64,000 nt of DNA from Anaerolineales bacterium (GCA_019187665.1 JABARH010000003.1:124001-188000); one strand, 5' to 3'; positions 16,709 through 25,751 are shown, counted from the stretch's first letter. The notes: generated by a model from the letters alone, not told the origin. Numbers and translations are program-made.

Positions 16709-19150
16709 TTGAACATCCATCAACGATCGCGCCTGCTCCTCTACGCGGCAGCCTTCCTCTTTCTGTTCAGCCTTGTCCTGACGCTTGCGCCCGCCGTTCG
16801 CGAACGGACCTGGGATGTGGAATACCGCTGGACACACTGGATCGGTTACCTGGTTTGGGGACTTACCGCCCATTTCGTTCAGCGCGCGACAGGAAAACTG
16901 ATTCCCGACGGCGACCATTTCCTGCTCCACGCCGCGTCCCTGCTGGCAGGCTGGGGCCTCCTCACCATCTTTCGCCTCGACCCAATCTTTGGCCTGCGGC
17001 AGACCGTGTGGCTGGCGGTTGCCGCCGGCCTCTATGCCTTCATCCTTAAATTTCCCGGCGACCTTGCACAACTGGCAAAATATAAATACATTGCCCTGAC
17101 CGCCGGTCTCAGCCTGACCGCCCTCACCCTCGTGCTTGGCGCCAACCCGGCCGGCAGCGGGCCGCGCCTATGGCTCGGCGCAATGGGCATCTACCTGCAG
17201 CCCTCCGAACCGCTCAAAATCCTGCTCCTCGTCTACCTCGCCGCCTATCTCGCCCACCGCCTGCCGGATGAAGTATACGAAGGCCCCCCGCACAAAGGAC
17301 GCCGCTTTTTTTCCTTTCCGCTCATCATCCCAACCCTGGTAATGACCGGCGGCTCCTTGTTGATCCTCCTCATTCAACGCGACCTCGGCACAGCATCCAT
17401 CTTTCTGGCGCTCTACATCGTCATGCTCTTCGCCGCCAGCGGCAAACGACGCGTGCTGCTCCTTGCCGCAATCGCGTTTGCGCTGGCCGGCCTCGGCGGC
17501 TACTTCTTCATAGACATCATCACCATCCGACTCGAAGCGTGGCTCAATCCCTGGCTCGATCCAAGCGGGCGCTCTTACCAGATCGTACAATCACTCCTTG
17601 CCATCGCCAACGGCGAAATGATTGGACGCGGCCCGGGGCTTGGCTCGCCCAGCCTGGTTCCTGTGGCCGTCTCAGACTTCATCTTCTCTGCCATCGCCGA
17701 AGAAACCGGACTGATCGGGACCATCGCGCTACTTCTCCTCATCGGACTGATCCTCGCGCGCGGTCTGCGCGCCGCCCTGCAAGCCACCGACCGCTTCCAA
17801 CGCCTGCTCGCCACCGGGCTCACAGCCTACTTCGGCATACAAAGCCTGCTCATTCTCGGCGGAAACTTGCGCCTGCTGCCCCTGACCGGAGTCACGCTTC
17901 CGTTCGTTTCTTATGGCGGATCATCGCTGCTCACATCCTTCGTCGCCCTTGCGTGCCTCCTGCGCGTTGGCAGCCACCCGGAAGAGGAACCCGCGCCCCT
18001 CCATAATCCTCGCCCGTTCCAATTTCTCGCCACCTTCTTTACCCTCGGACTCTTCGCCTGCGCTCTTGCAAGCGGCTGGTGGGCCATCGTGCGCGGGCCA
18101 GACCTGCTCAACCGCACCGACAATGCCCGCCGTTCCATCGCCGACCGCTACGTGCCGCGCGGCAATATTCTTGACCGGGCCAACCAGGCCATCACCGTCA
18201 CAGAAGGAAGCCGCCCCTACACACGCGCTTATCTTTATCCACCGCTCAGCCCCGTCACCGGCTACACCGACGCCACCTTCGGCCAGGCCGGGCTCGAAAA
18301 CGCGTTCGACAACTATCTGCGCGGCCTGCAAGGAAACCCCGCGCGCATGATCCTCTGGAATCAACTACTCTATGGCACGCCGCCCCCCGGCCTGGATCTT
18401 CGCCTGAGCATAGACCTCGACCTGCAAAAAACCGCCGACACCCTGCTCGGCGAACATAAAGGCGCGATCGTATTGCTCAACGCGCAGAGCGGCGAAATTC
18501 TCGTCATGGCCTCGCATCCCTTTTACGACCCGAACCTGTTAAACGACTCAATACTGACCAATCCCGACTCGCCGCTCGTCAACCGCGCCGCGCAGGGGAT
18601 GTACCCCATCGGTGCGCTCCTCGACCCGCTTCTGGCCGCGCTGTTCGAAACATCCTCGCCCTCGGAAGATTCCCTCTCGGCCCTTTACGCCGACCTGGGA
18701 TTCTACTCCGCGCCGGAACTTCACCTGCCGGTCGGAAACGCGTCCCTGCCCGGCGCAGATGGCGCCCTGCGCGTGAGCCCACTGCAACTGGCGCTGGCCG
18801 CTTCCGCATTCAGCAATGCGGGCATACGCCCGGCCCCGCGCATCGCGCTCGCGGTGGATACCCCGGCGCAGGGATGGGTCATCCTCCCCACGTTGACAGA
18901 ACCCCAACCGGTATTAAGCCCCGAAAGGGCCGCGCAAATTGTCAATTCACTGACACCGCCCGACTCTATTCAATGGATATTAAGCGGCTCCGCGCGCGAA
19001 AAAGAAAAAGCGCTCCGCTGGTTCGTCACCGGAACGCCGGTTGGCTGGCAGGGATCGCCGCTCACCCTGGTAGTGTTACTCGAAGAGGATAACGAGGCCC
19101 TGGCGACCGCGATCGCAATGCACTTGTTCGCCGACGCGGTTTCGCCATAA
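16709..19150 (+). CDS. SEDS wall polymerase (RodA/FtsW) fused to a degenerate penicillin-binding transpeptidase domain
   Basis: An 813-residue fusion. Residues 1 to about 440 are a multi-helix SEDS glycosyltransferase that polymerises lipid II; the catalytic aspartate of the family is kept (D323 in VSDFIFSAIAEETG). Residues about 470-813 resemble a class B PBP: YVPRGNILDR dimerisation-type start, then a transpeptidase-like fold. The SxxK nucleophile motif, normally PPGSTFK, reads PIGALLD (633-639), and the KTG motif reads VTGT. The serine and both lysines are therefore missing, so the domain should not crosslink or bind penicillin covalently. Start: TTG 1 bp after the fhaB stop is chosen because upstream codons overlap fhaB. 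A separate active transpeptidase must exist elsewhere. Confidence 0.85.
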   Translation: MNIHQRSRLLLYAAAFLFLFSLVLTLAPAVRERTWDVEYRWTHWIGYLVWGLTAHFVQRATGKLIPDGDHFLLHAASLLAGWGLLTIFRLDPIFGLRQTVWLAVAAGLYAFILKFPGDLAQLAKYKYIALTAGLSLTALTLVLGANPAGSGPRLWLGAMGIYLQPSEPLKILLLVYLAAYLAHRLPDEVYEGPPHKGRRFFSFPLIIPTLVMTGGSLLILLIQRDLGTASIFLALYIVMLFAASGKRRVLLLAAIAFALAGLGGYFFIDIITIRLEAWLNPWLDPSGRSYQIVQSLLAIANGEMIGRGPGLGSPSLVPVAVSDFIFSAIAEETGLIGTIALLLLIGLILARGLRAALQATDRFQRLLATGLTAYFGIQSLLILGGNLRLLPLTGVTLPFVSYGGSSLLTSFVALACLLRVGSHPEEEPAPLHNPRPFQFLATFFTLGLFACALASGWWAIVRGPDLLNRTDNARRSIADRYVPRGNILDRANQAITVTEGSRPYTRAYLYPPLSPVTGYTDATFGQAGLENAFDNYLRGLQGNPARMILWNQLLYGTPPPGLDLRLSIDLDLQKTADTLLGEHKGAIVLLNAQSGEILVMASHPFYDPNLLNDSILTNPDSPLVNRAAQGMYPIGALLDPLLAALFETSSPSEDSLSALYADLGFYSAPELHLPVGNASLPGADGALRVSPLQLALAASAFSNAGIRPAPRIALAVDTPAQGWVILPTLTEPQPVLSPERAAQIVNSLTPPDSIQWILSGSAREKEKALRWFVTGTPVGWQGSPLTLVVLLEEDNEALATAIAMHLFADAVSP

Positions 19151-20260
19151 TCATGCGACCACAGCCCGCAGATAGGGAATCTTCATCAGGATGGCAATGA
19201 TGATCCACGAAACGAAAAACACGGCGAGCGTGGTCACAGGAATCCACAGCGCCGCGGGGTTGGTGAGCGGGGAAATATGCAGGGAATTCATCCAGTTAAT
19301 GACAAAGACATGAATCAAATAGATGCCAAAGCTCGCGGCGGTGAGTTGGGCGGCAAACTTCGCCAGCCGCGGACGCGGGACGCGGAAGATATGGTCGGCC
19401 CACGCCCTGAGCAGAATGTAGAGGGACACGGCAAGGAGCGCGATGTTCCAACTCAGCAGATACTGGAAGTAATCCACCAGTTTTCCCTGTCCAACGCTAA
19501 ACACGTGGGTGAAGTGGAGCGTGTAAACAGCCATGACAATATAAACCAGCGCGGCAACGGCGGCCATTGGCTTCGTAATGCGAATGCGCGCCAACAGGTA
19601 GCCGAGAATAAAATAACCGATATAACTCGTGAGAAAACCAAGATCGAAGATCAGGTCGTAATGCAGTTGAAATTCCACCAGCCTCTGTAATGGGCCAAAG
19701 ATGAACCAGATTGCGACCATATACCAAAGGTAGCGGTCATGCGTTCCGTCGGCCAGCAGGCGCAGAACGGGCGTGATCAGGTAGAGGGCAAACAGTTCGT
19801 ACATGAACCACATGTGATATTCTGCCGGACGGGTTAAGATCCATTTCGCCACCGCCTTGACCGCGTTGATGAAGGTATAGTCGCCGAGACAGGCCTTTCC
19901 ACCCCAGGCCATCAGGGAATCTGTAAAAGTGAAGCAGCCGTATTTCCACAGCACGTACAACACCGACCAGAAAAGGAAGGGGAGCAGCACGCGCTGAAAA
20001 CGCTTGCGGTAAAAATCGGACAGGCTTTCCTGGCGGGGAATAAGCAACGCGCCGCTGATCATGAACAGCAACGGCACGCACGAACGCGCGATGATGTTGT
20101 AGATATTCGACACGTCCCAGTTCAACAGGGACACTTCGGCAAAGCGCTGGTTGGGAATCCCCGAAACGTGACCGAGGATGACGAGCACGATCCCGATCCC
20201 GCGGATGAGATCCGCCCACTCGTAATGCGCGGTGGGCCGACTGGAAATTTCAGATACCAT
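19151..20260 (-). CDS. Membrane acyltransferase, acyltransferase-3 family
   Basis: A 369-residue protein with about ten membrane helices of the OafA/WecH type, which transfer acetyl or other acyl groups to cell-surface sugars. The N-terminal WADLIRGIGIVLVILGHVSG (16-35) carries the conserved Arg and His of the family. The second conserved region SRSCVPLLFMISG-like (near 55-67) is also present. It is converging with the SEDS fusion gene, whose stop is directly adjacent, and lies 11 bp after pckA on the opposite side. Substrate unknown. Confidence 0.87.
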   Translation of the reverse strand: MVSEISSRPTAHYEWADLIRGIGIVLVILGHVSGIPNQRFAEVSLLNWDVSNIYNIIARSCVPLLFMISGALLIPRQESLSDFYRKRFQRVLLPFLFWSVLYVLWKYGCFTFTDSLMAWGGKACLGDYTFINAVKAVAKWILTRPAEYHMWFMYELFALYLITPVLRLLADGTHDRYLWYMVAIWFIFGPLQRLVEFQLHYDLIFDLGFLTSYIGYFILGYLLARIRITKPMAAVAALVYIVMAVYTLHFTHVFSVGQGKLVDYFQYLLSWNIALLAVSLYILLRAWADHIFRVPRPRLAKFAAQLTAASFGIYLIHVFVINWMNSLHISPLTNPAALWIPVTTLAVFFVSWIIIAILMKIPYLRAVVA

Positions 20261-20271
20261 CTGCCAGACGC

Positions 20272-21918
20272 CTACGCCTTTGGGCCCGCGTCGAGAATTT
20301 CCTGCGGCGTGCCTTCGGTAAATCGCGCAAAATTCTGAATGAACCGCGCTGCCAGGTCTTTATAGCGCTTGTCATAATCGGCGCGGCTCGGCCAGCTGGA
20401 CCATGGCTCTAAAACAGAATCGGGGACACCGGGGCAGGTCTTCGGTACTTCAAACCCAAAAACGGGATCCGCAAAATATGCGACATCCGCGAGCTGGCCC
20501 GTTAACGCGGCGTTGAGCAGGGCGCGCGTATGCTTGATGCTGATGCGCTTGCCTACTCCATACGGTCCGCCGACCCAGCCGGTGTTGACCAGCCAGCAAG
20601 CCACATCATGGCGTTCAATTTTTTGTTTCAATAATTCGGCATATTTGTAAGGATGATGCACCATGAACGGGCCGCCGAAACAGGCGCTGAAGGTGATCTC
20701 CGGTTCGGAACGCAAGCCCACTTCGGTGCCTCCGACCTTGGCCGTGTATCCCGAAATGAACTGATACACCGTCTGGTCGGGAGTCAATCTCGCAATGGGG
20801 GGCATGACGCCGCTTGCGTCACAGGTCAGCAGGATGACGTTCTTCGGGTGTCCTGCTTTCTTTTCGGGAACGGCATTGGCGATAAATTCCAGCGGATAGG
20901 AAGCGCGCGTGTTCTCAGTGATCGAATTGTCGTCGAGGTCAACCTTGCGCGTGATCGGGTCGAATGGAACATTTTCGAGGATCGTCCCGAAGCGTTTGGT
21001 GGTCGCGTAGATCTCCGGCTCAGCAGATTCCGACAGGCCGATCACCTTGGCGTAGCATCCACCCTCGAAGTTGAAAACGCCGTCGTCGCTCCAGCCATGT
21101 TCATCGTCGCCAATCAGGCGCCGCGTCGGATCGGCAGAAAGGGTTGTTTTGCCGGTTCCGCTCAGGCCGAAGAACAGAGCGACATCATTCGAGTCATTTG
21201 GGTTCACGTTCGCGGAGCAGTGCATCGAGAGAACGCCCTCGAGCGGAAGCAGGTAATTCAAAATGGTGAAGACCGATTTCTTGATCTCGCCCGCATAAGC
21301 GGTGTTGCCGATAATGGCGAGTTTCTTCGCGAATGAAAGACAGATGAATGTCTCGCTGTTGGTGTTATCTACGGCGGGCGCGGCTTTGAACGAAGGCATC
21401 GAGATGATCGTAAATTCCGGGACGAAGCGTTTGTATTCTTCCAGCGACTGCGGCAGGATGAACATATTGCGCACAAAATGGCTATGCCACGCCAGTTCGG
21501 TCACGATACGCACAGGCAGGCGATACTTCTCGTCCGCGCCCGCGTACACATCCTGGACAAAAACGTCGCGTCCCTGCATGAAACCCAACATGCGTCCATA
21601 TAATCCCTCGAACTTCTCCGCTGCGAAAGGGCGATTATATGTACCCCACCAAATGTTGCCTTCCGAGTCGCTTTCGCGGACGACAAATTTATCGTTCGCG
21701 CTGCGGGCGGTGTGCTTGCCGGTATTGGCAGTGAACGGGCCGCCGATGACCGTCGCGCCTTCATTGCGGAAAACCGCTTCTTCATAGAGCGTCTCGGTCG
21801 GCAGGTTCCAATACGCCAGGCGGAAGTTTCCCATCCCCTGCTGGGAGAGGTTGTAGTCCGCTTTGCGCGTCTGGGCAGTCGACTCGCCCGGGGTTTTGAG
21901 GTTGAGCAGGTTATTCAT
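20272..21918 (-). CDS. pckA: Phosphoenolpyruvate carboxykinase (ATP)
   Basis: Converts oxaloacetate and ATP to PEP, CO2 and ADP, the first step of gluconeogenesis. From the ATG at 21918, chosen because GGAGA precedes it, the protein has 548 residues. The kinase-1a P-loop is GLSGTGKTT (251-259) and the upstream HCSANVN and downstream DDEHGWSDDGVFNFEGGCYAK segments are characteristic. Family is certain. The -10 box lies 53 bases upstream, directly beside the inserted repeat element (copy 2). Confidence 0.96.
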   Translation of the reverse strand: MNNLLNLKTPGESTAQTRKADYNLSQQGMGNFRLAYWNLPTETLYEEAVFRNEGATVIGGPFTANTGKHTARSANDKFVVRESDSEGNIWWGTYNRPFAAEKFEGLYGRMLGFMQGRDVFVQDVYAGADEKYRLPVRIVTELAWHSHFVRNMFILPQSLEEYKRFVPEFTIISMPSFKAAPAVDNTNSETFICLSFAKKLAIIGNTAYAGEIKKSVFTILNYLLPLEGVLSMHCSANVNPNDSNDVALFFGLSGTGKTTLSADPTRRLIGDDEHGWSDDGVFNFEGGCYAKVIGLSESAEPEIYATTKRFGTILENVPFDPITRKVDLDDNSITENTRASYPLEFIANAVPEKKAGHPKNVILLTCDASGVMPPIARLTPDQTVYQFISGYTAKVGGTEVGLRSEPEITFSACFGGPFMVHHPYKYAELLKQKIERHDVACWLVNTGWVGGPYGVGKRISIKHTRALLNAALTGQLADVAYFADPVFGFEVPKTCPGVPDSVLEPWSSWPSRADYDKRYKDLAARFIQNFARFTEGTPQEILDAGPKA

Positions 21919-21970
21919 GGTTCTCCATTTCAGGTGAATAAGTGTTGCACACGGGCAAGCTAACACGCTC

Positions 21971-21976
21971 ATTATA
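21971..21976 (-). promoter_or_regulatory. -10 box of pckA, next to an inserted element
   Basis: TATAAT on the minus strand. The -35 position falls inside the repeat element, where only GCCAAT is found at a 17-base spacing, so the insertion has probably replaced the original -35 region. Confidence 0.55.
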
Positions 21977-21979
21977 CAT

Positions 21980-22108
21980 AGGACTTACGCATAATTGGCG
22001 TTCTCCCCTGGCGCCGCCCGTGATTTGCCAGGCAAATCAGGCAGGCGTAACGCCAGCAGGCGCGTTAGACCTTCGGCGCGCCCTACGCAAGGTTTTGCGT
22101 ACGCCCTG
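21980..22108 (+). mobile_element. 130-bp MITE-like element, copy 2, with target-site duplication
   Basis: Same orientation as copy 1, with AGGACTTACGCA at the left and TGCGTACGCCCT at the right. The palindromic core GATTTGCCAGGCAAATC is at 22022-22038. ATACATA occurs immediately on both sides (21974-21980 and 22109-22115), a 6-7 bp direct repeat best explained as a target-site duplication. The element lies between pckA and the aminotransferase gene. Confidence 0.88.
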
Positions 22109-22149
22109 ATACATAGAGAGGCTGCTGCATGCGTACGCGCGCAGTCTCA

Positions 22150-23367
22150 TCACATCCAGTCTCTGATCAGCTTCTTGTTGCCAATGTAGATCTCATTCGG
22201 CGAGGTCGGATCCAGCGCCCACTTAATACGCGCCAGGCCCTCGGTCACATCCTTGACCGATCCCGCGAACGAGATACGAATATGGCCTTCCATGCCAAAT
22301 TCCCTGCCCGGCACAGTGACTACCAGCGCCCGCTTTAGCAGAATCTTCGACAATTCAACCGAGCTATTGCCGAAGGCGCGCAGGTCGGGCAGGGCGTAGA
22401 ACGTCCCGCCTGGCTCAATTAAACGCGCGCCGTTGAAGGTTTTCATTTCCTGCAAGAACACATCGCGGTTGTTTTGTATCTGAAGACGCAACGCGTCCAC
22501 AACAGATTGCAAGCCGTTCAGCGCGCCCTCGGCCGCGGCTTGCGCGATCGGCGAGACGCACGAGGTGGTTTGAGCGAGAACATTTGCCATGACCCGGACC
22601 AGTTCGCGCGGCCCGACCACCCAGCCGATGCGGAAGCCGGTCATACCGTAGAGTTTCGCCACGCCGTTAACCACGATCACGCGTGAGTTCTCCACATCCT
22701 TTTTCGTGAACGACCAGGCGGGCTGGGCAACATTACGATCGAAGGTCAGCTTGTGATAGATGTCATCACAGATCACATAGATGCCCCTGCGCTCGCACAG
22801 GTCCACGATCTTTTCGATCAGCCCGGCGGGATAGATCGCGCCGGATGGGTTGTTTGGACTGTTGACGACAATCACCCGCGTGGAGGAGGTCACAGCGCGC
22901 TCAATATCCTCGAAGCGCGGGACGAACGTCCCGTCTTCAGGGGTCACAACCACAGGCACGCCGAGGCACATTTTGATCATCTCGGGATACGAAACCCAAT
23001 ACGGCGCGAGGAGGATCGCTTCATCCTGCGGATTCAGGATCGAATAGAAAATATTGAAGAGCGACTGCTTCGCGCCGTTGGTGATGATCACGTTTTCAGG
23101 CGCAACCAGGCGGTCATAGTTTTCCTCGGTGTAACGAATGACGGCCTTTTTCATCGAGGGCAGGCCGTCAGGCGGGGTGTACTTCACCTCACCGCTGGTC
23201 AACTTTGATCCCGCGGCAAGGATCGCCGCGAGGGGCGTCTTGTTCTTTGGCTCGCCGATGCCAAGATTGATGACCGGTTCACCGCGTTCACGCAACAGCC
23301 GCGCTTCCTCGTTCAGTGCAAAGGTCGGAGATTCGGCGATTCCACTGGCAAGTGTACTGAGTTTCAT
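22150..23367 (-). CDS. PLP-dependent aminotransferase, AspC-like (class I/II)
   Basis: A 405-residue fold-type I aminotransferase of the Iγ-like aspartate/aromatic group. The PLP lysine is K238 in NGVAKLYGMTGFRIGW, the cofactor-binding NSPNNPSG is at 169-176, and the conserved DDIYHKL is at 201-207. It begins with INLGIGEP, as in AspC and related enzymes. Probable role: interconversion of aspartate and oxaloacetate or of another amino acid/keto acid pair. Nothing in the neighbourhood fixes the substrate. Its leader of about 100 bases contains a hairpin. Confidence 0.93.
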   Translation of the reverse strand: MKLSTLASGIAESPTFALNEEARLLRERGEPVINLGIGEPKNKTPLAAILAAGSKLTSGEVKYTPPDGLPSMKKAVIRYTEENYDRLVAPENVIITNGAKQSLFNIFYSILNPQDEAILLAPYWVSYPEMIKMCLGVPVVVTPEDGTFVPRFEDIERAVTSSTRVIVVNSPNNPSGAIYPAGLIEKIVDLCERRGIYVICDDIYHKLTFDRNVAQPAWSFTKKDVENSRVIVVNGVAKLYGMTGFRIGWVVGPRELVRVMANVLAQTTSCVSPIAQAAAEGALNGLQSVVDALRLQIQNNRDVFLQEMKTFNGARLIEPGGTFYALPDLRAFGNSSVELSKILLKRALVVTVPGREFGMEGHIRISFAGSVKDVTEGLARIKWALDPTSPNEIYIGNKKLIRDWM

Positions 23368-23389
23368 GGCACTCCAAAAAATGATGCCC

Positions 23390-23481
23390 GGTCAATTCAG
23401 ATTGACCAGGCGATTAGGCAGATTACGCCCGCGAGAGACGGTTGACTGGAATGAAAATTTTCCATTCACATGGCAATTATA
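23390..23481 (-). promoter_or_regulatory. Leader region of the aminotransferase gene
   Basis: A minus-strand TATAAT at 23481-23476 places the start of transcription near 23470, about 100 bases before the ATG. Within the leader, GGTCAAT-TCAG-ATTGACC (23390-23407) forms a 7-bp hairpin near the start codon and could cover the ribosome site. No known riboswitch pattern was recognised. Confidence 0.5.
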
Positions 23482-23608
23482 CCAAAGGGCATAGCGACAA
23501 ACGTCACGTTTTAGAATGACAAACAGAGGCGGCGCGGTTGGAGGAGCATCTTGTTGTATGCCATGCGATGAACGCAAAATCGCACAAACCTTTTGGGACT
23601 CGCAGACC

Positions 23609-24547
23609 TTAAAGGTTTTCAAAATCCAAAGGATTCCCCAGCGCCTGACTGGTCACCGTCGCATCAATTCGCTTCACCAATCCGCCCAGCACACTTCCGC
23701 TTCCCACCTCGACAAAGTGGCGGATGCCGCTTGCGATCATTTCCCGCACCGACTCGGTCCAGCGCACGCGCGACTGCATCTGCGAGATGATGTCGGCGCG
23801 CAAGCCGGCGGCGGAGGTGAGAGCGCGCGCGGCGACATTGCCCCACACCGGCGCGGAGGCATCGCGCATGGAAGCGGATTGCACAACAGCATCCCAATCC
23901 GGCTGAATACTTGCCATCAGTCTGGAATGTGCCGCAATCGAGACGGCGAGAGGTAAAGCGCGTTTTGCGCCCGCGGCTTTTGCCAATTCCATGGCGCGTT
24001 CCACGGCCGGTTTCGCGCCAGAGATGACCACCTGCCCCGGACAATTATCGTTCGCCACCTGGACCGTTTCGCCCGCGCGGCTTGCCTCGACGCAGACTTG
24101 ATCCAGCGTGGGGATGTCGAGGTTGAGGATGGCCGCCATGCCGCCGGGCGCCAGCTGACCGGCGCGCTTCATTAACTCACCGCGCGCGCGGACAAGGCGC
24201 AGTCCGTCGGTGAAGGTCAAGGCTCCGGCGGCGGACAGGGCGGACAATTCCCCAAGGGAATGTCCAGCCAGCGCGGCAGGTTGGAGGTCCGGCAGGCGAA
24301 GCGAGAGGACGCGCCATGCCGCCAGCGAGTGGATGTACAAGGCCGGTTGTGTGTTGACCGTGTCGTTCAGTTCCTCAGCCGGACCTTCCCACATCCATTT
24401 GGAGAGGGAAAACCCGAGGAGAGAATCTGCTTCATCGAAGGTTTGTTTTGCGATGGGATATGCGGCGGCGAGGTCGCGTCCCATGCCGACGGTTTGCGAA
24501 CCCTGCCCCGGGAAAATAAATGCGGTGGTTTTTAGATCGAGAGTCAT
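23609..24547 (-). CDS. fabD: Malonyl-CoA:ACP transacylase
   Basis: Loads malonate onto acyl carrier protein for fatty-acid synthesis. It has 312 residues, as typical. The N-terminal FPGQGSQ (12-18) contributes the oxyanion hole, the nucleophile is S97 in GHSLGE, and the catalytic His is H207 in the IAAHSRLM segment. An Asn-rich NCPGQVVISG segment (168-177) is also conserved. It lies downstream of rpmF on the same strand, separated by a hairpin. plsX and fabH, often between them, are absent here. Confidence 0.95.
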   Translation of the reverse strand: MTLDLKTTAFIFPGQGSQTVGMGRDLAAAYPIAKQTFDEADSLLGFSLSKWMWEGPAEELNDTVNTQPALYIHSLAAWRVLSLRLPDLQPAALAGHSLGELSALSAAGALTFTDGLRLVRARGELMKRAGQLAPGGMAAILNLDIPTLDQVCVEASRAGETVQVANDNCPGQVVISGAKPAVERAMELAKAAGAKRALPLAVSIAAHSRLMASIQPDWDAVVQSASMRDASAPVWGNVAARALTSAAGLRADIISQMQSRVRWTESVREMIASGIRHFVEVGSGSVLGGLVKRIDATVTSQALGNPLDFENL

Positions 24548-24589
24548 TTGATTACCTTTGTGTTGGATGTTGTCACCCGATTAAACACG

Positions 24590-24616
24590 AACGAGCCGTG
24601 TTGGTCACGGCTCGTT
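24590..24616 (-). terminator. Hairpin between rpmF and fabD
   Basis: An 11-bp perfect stem (AACGAGCCGTG with CACGGCTCGTT) with a 5-base loop. The tail on the minus strand is only moderately T-rich, so it may act as a partial terminator or mRNA stabiliser that lowers fabD relative to rpmF. Confidence 0.65.
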
Positions 24617-24644
24617 AACAAGTTCACCAGCGGTTAAACGGGGG

Positions 24645-24845
24645 TTACTCGGATTTCTTTTTATCTTTTTTGATTTCGATCACTTCGCGTCCCTGATAGT
24701 GACCGCAGTTGGGACAGACGGTGTGCGGCAGGCGCATCGAACCGCAGTTGGAACAAGCCACGATATTGCGGGCTTGCAATGCGTCGTGGGCGCGGCGTCG
24801 GTCGCGGCGGCCCTTGGAGTGTTTACGTTTGGGATGGGGTGTCAT
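24645..24845 (-). CDS. rpmF: Ribosomal protein bL32
   Basis: A 66-residue zinc-ribbon ribosomal protein of the large subunit. The N-terminal KRKHSKGRRDRRRAH segment (6-20) and the CSNCG (32-36) and CPNCG (44-48) pairs are typical of the four-cysteine form of bL32. The C-terminal tail is Lys-rich. A TTGACG-17-TATAAT promoter lies upstream. The rpmF-fabD order reflects the common link between this ribosomal gene and fatty-acid synthesis. Confidence 0.96.
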   Translation of the reverse strand: MTPHPKRKHSKGRRDRRRAHDALQARNIVACSNCGSMRLPHTVCPNCGHYQGREVIEIKKDKKKSE

Positions 24846-24908
24846 TTGATTTGCTCCTTACAAAAATACAACGGCTTGCGCCGCGTTGGTTTTTACTCAA
24901 GCGGGCGG

Positions 24909-24937
24909 ATTATAGTGGCAGAAGGCATGGTCGTCAA
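24909..24937 (-). promoter_or_regulatory. rpmF-fabD promoter
   Basis: On the minus strand, TTGACG (24937-24932), a 17-base spacer and TATAAT (24914-24909), about 64 bases before the rpmF ATG. Confidence 0.75.
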
Positions 24938-24950
24938 GCCTGAAGCGAAG

Positions 24951-24956
24951 TAAAAT
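24951..24956 (+). promoter_or_regulatory. -10 box directly before the PP2C start codon
   Basis: TAAAAT followed by six bases and then the ATG at 24963; there is no Shine-Dalgarno motif. The predicted start of transcription coincides with the start codon, so the mRNA may be leaderless. Confidence 0.5.
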
Positions 24957-24962
24957 AACCGC

Positions 24963-25667
24963 ATGGAAGTTCAAATCGCGGTCGCCAAAGTTAACAAATA
25001 TGCGGTCTCTGAAAGCGGCGATTCACTCGAAGTGGTGGAGCGCCCAAATGGAGGCATCTCGGTCGTGCTTGCGGACGGTCAATCGAGCGGGCGCGGGGCG
25101 AAGGCAGTCTCGCTGATGGTGGTTCGCAAGGTGATCGGCTTGCTGGCAGAGGGCGTCCGCGACGGCGCCGCCGCCCGGGCGGCGTCGGATGCGCTGTTCA
25201 CCGAGAAGCAGGGAAAAGTCTCCTGCACGTTGAACATTGCTTCGATTGATCTCTTGACGAACACGATCGTCCTGACTCGCAACAACCCCGCGCCGATGGC
25301 GATCTGCCGCGATGGAAGCGTGGACTTGATCGCAGCCGAAAGCGCCTCCCTCGGCACGGCGCGCGACACGCGACCCAACGTGAGCGAATTCGATATCGAG
25401 CCGGGCATTCTGGTTGTCATTTACAGCGATGGACTCGTCCACGCCGGTTCGCGGCGCGGAATGAAGCTGGAAGTGGATACGATCATCCAATCCATGTTCG
25501 AGGAGGAGGATCCGTCTCCGCAAGCCATCGCCGACGAACTTCTGGCGCACGCCGTCAACCTCGATGAGAGCCGTCCCGCCGATGATATTTCGGTGGTGGC
25601 GATCAAAGTTACCGCGCGCAGCGGCGATCACGCGCGCCGTATGACTGTGCGCTTGCCGATCGAGTAA
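24963..25667 (+). CDS. PP2C/SpoIIE-type serine phosphatase
   Basis: A 234-residue stand-alone PPM-family phosphatase domain like RsbU/RsbX/SpoIIE. Metal-binding acidic residues are visible in VVLADGQSSG (D38), VIYSDGLVHAG and the terminal ADDISVVAIK. Such proteins dephosphorylate anti-sigma-factor antagonists or other Ser/Thr phosphoproteins. No sensor domain is fused and no anti-sigma gene is near, so the target is unknown. A TAAAAT box ends six bases before the ATG and no ribosome site is present. Confidence 0.85.
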   Translation: MEVQIAVAKVNKYAVSESGDSLEVVERPNGGISVVLADGQSSGRGAKAVSLMVVRKVIGLLAEGVRDGAAARAASDALFTEKQGKVSCTLNIASIDLLTNTIVLTRNNPAPMAICRDGSVDLIAAESASLGTARDTRPNVSEFDIEPGILVVIYSDGLVHAGSRRGMKLEVDTIIQSMFEEEDPSPQAIADELLAHAVNLDESRPADDISVVAIKVTARSGDHARRMTVRLPIE

Positions 25668-25751
25668 AAATATACGCGTAACGCAAGCCGACCAGTACGC
25701 ACGCATCATGTTTTTTCACACCGTCATACCTGTGCGCCCTTATCACGCATA

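Noticed and set aside
23368..23481. Riboswitch in the aminotransferase leader
   Set aside because: One short hairpin only; no known aptamer motif.
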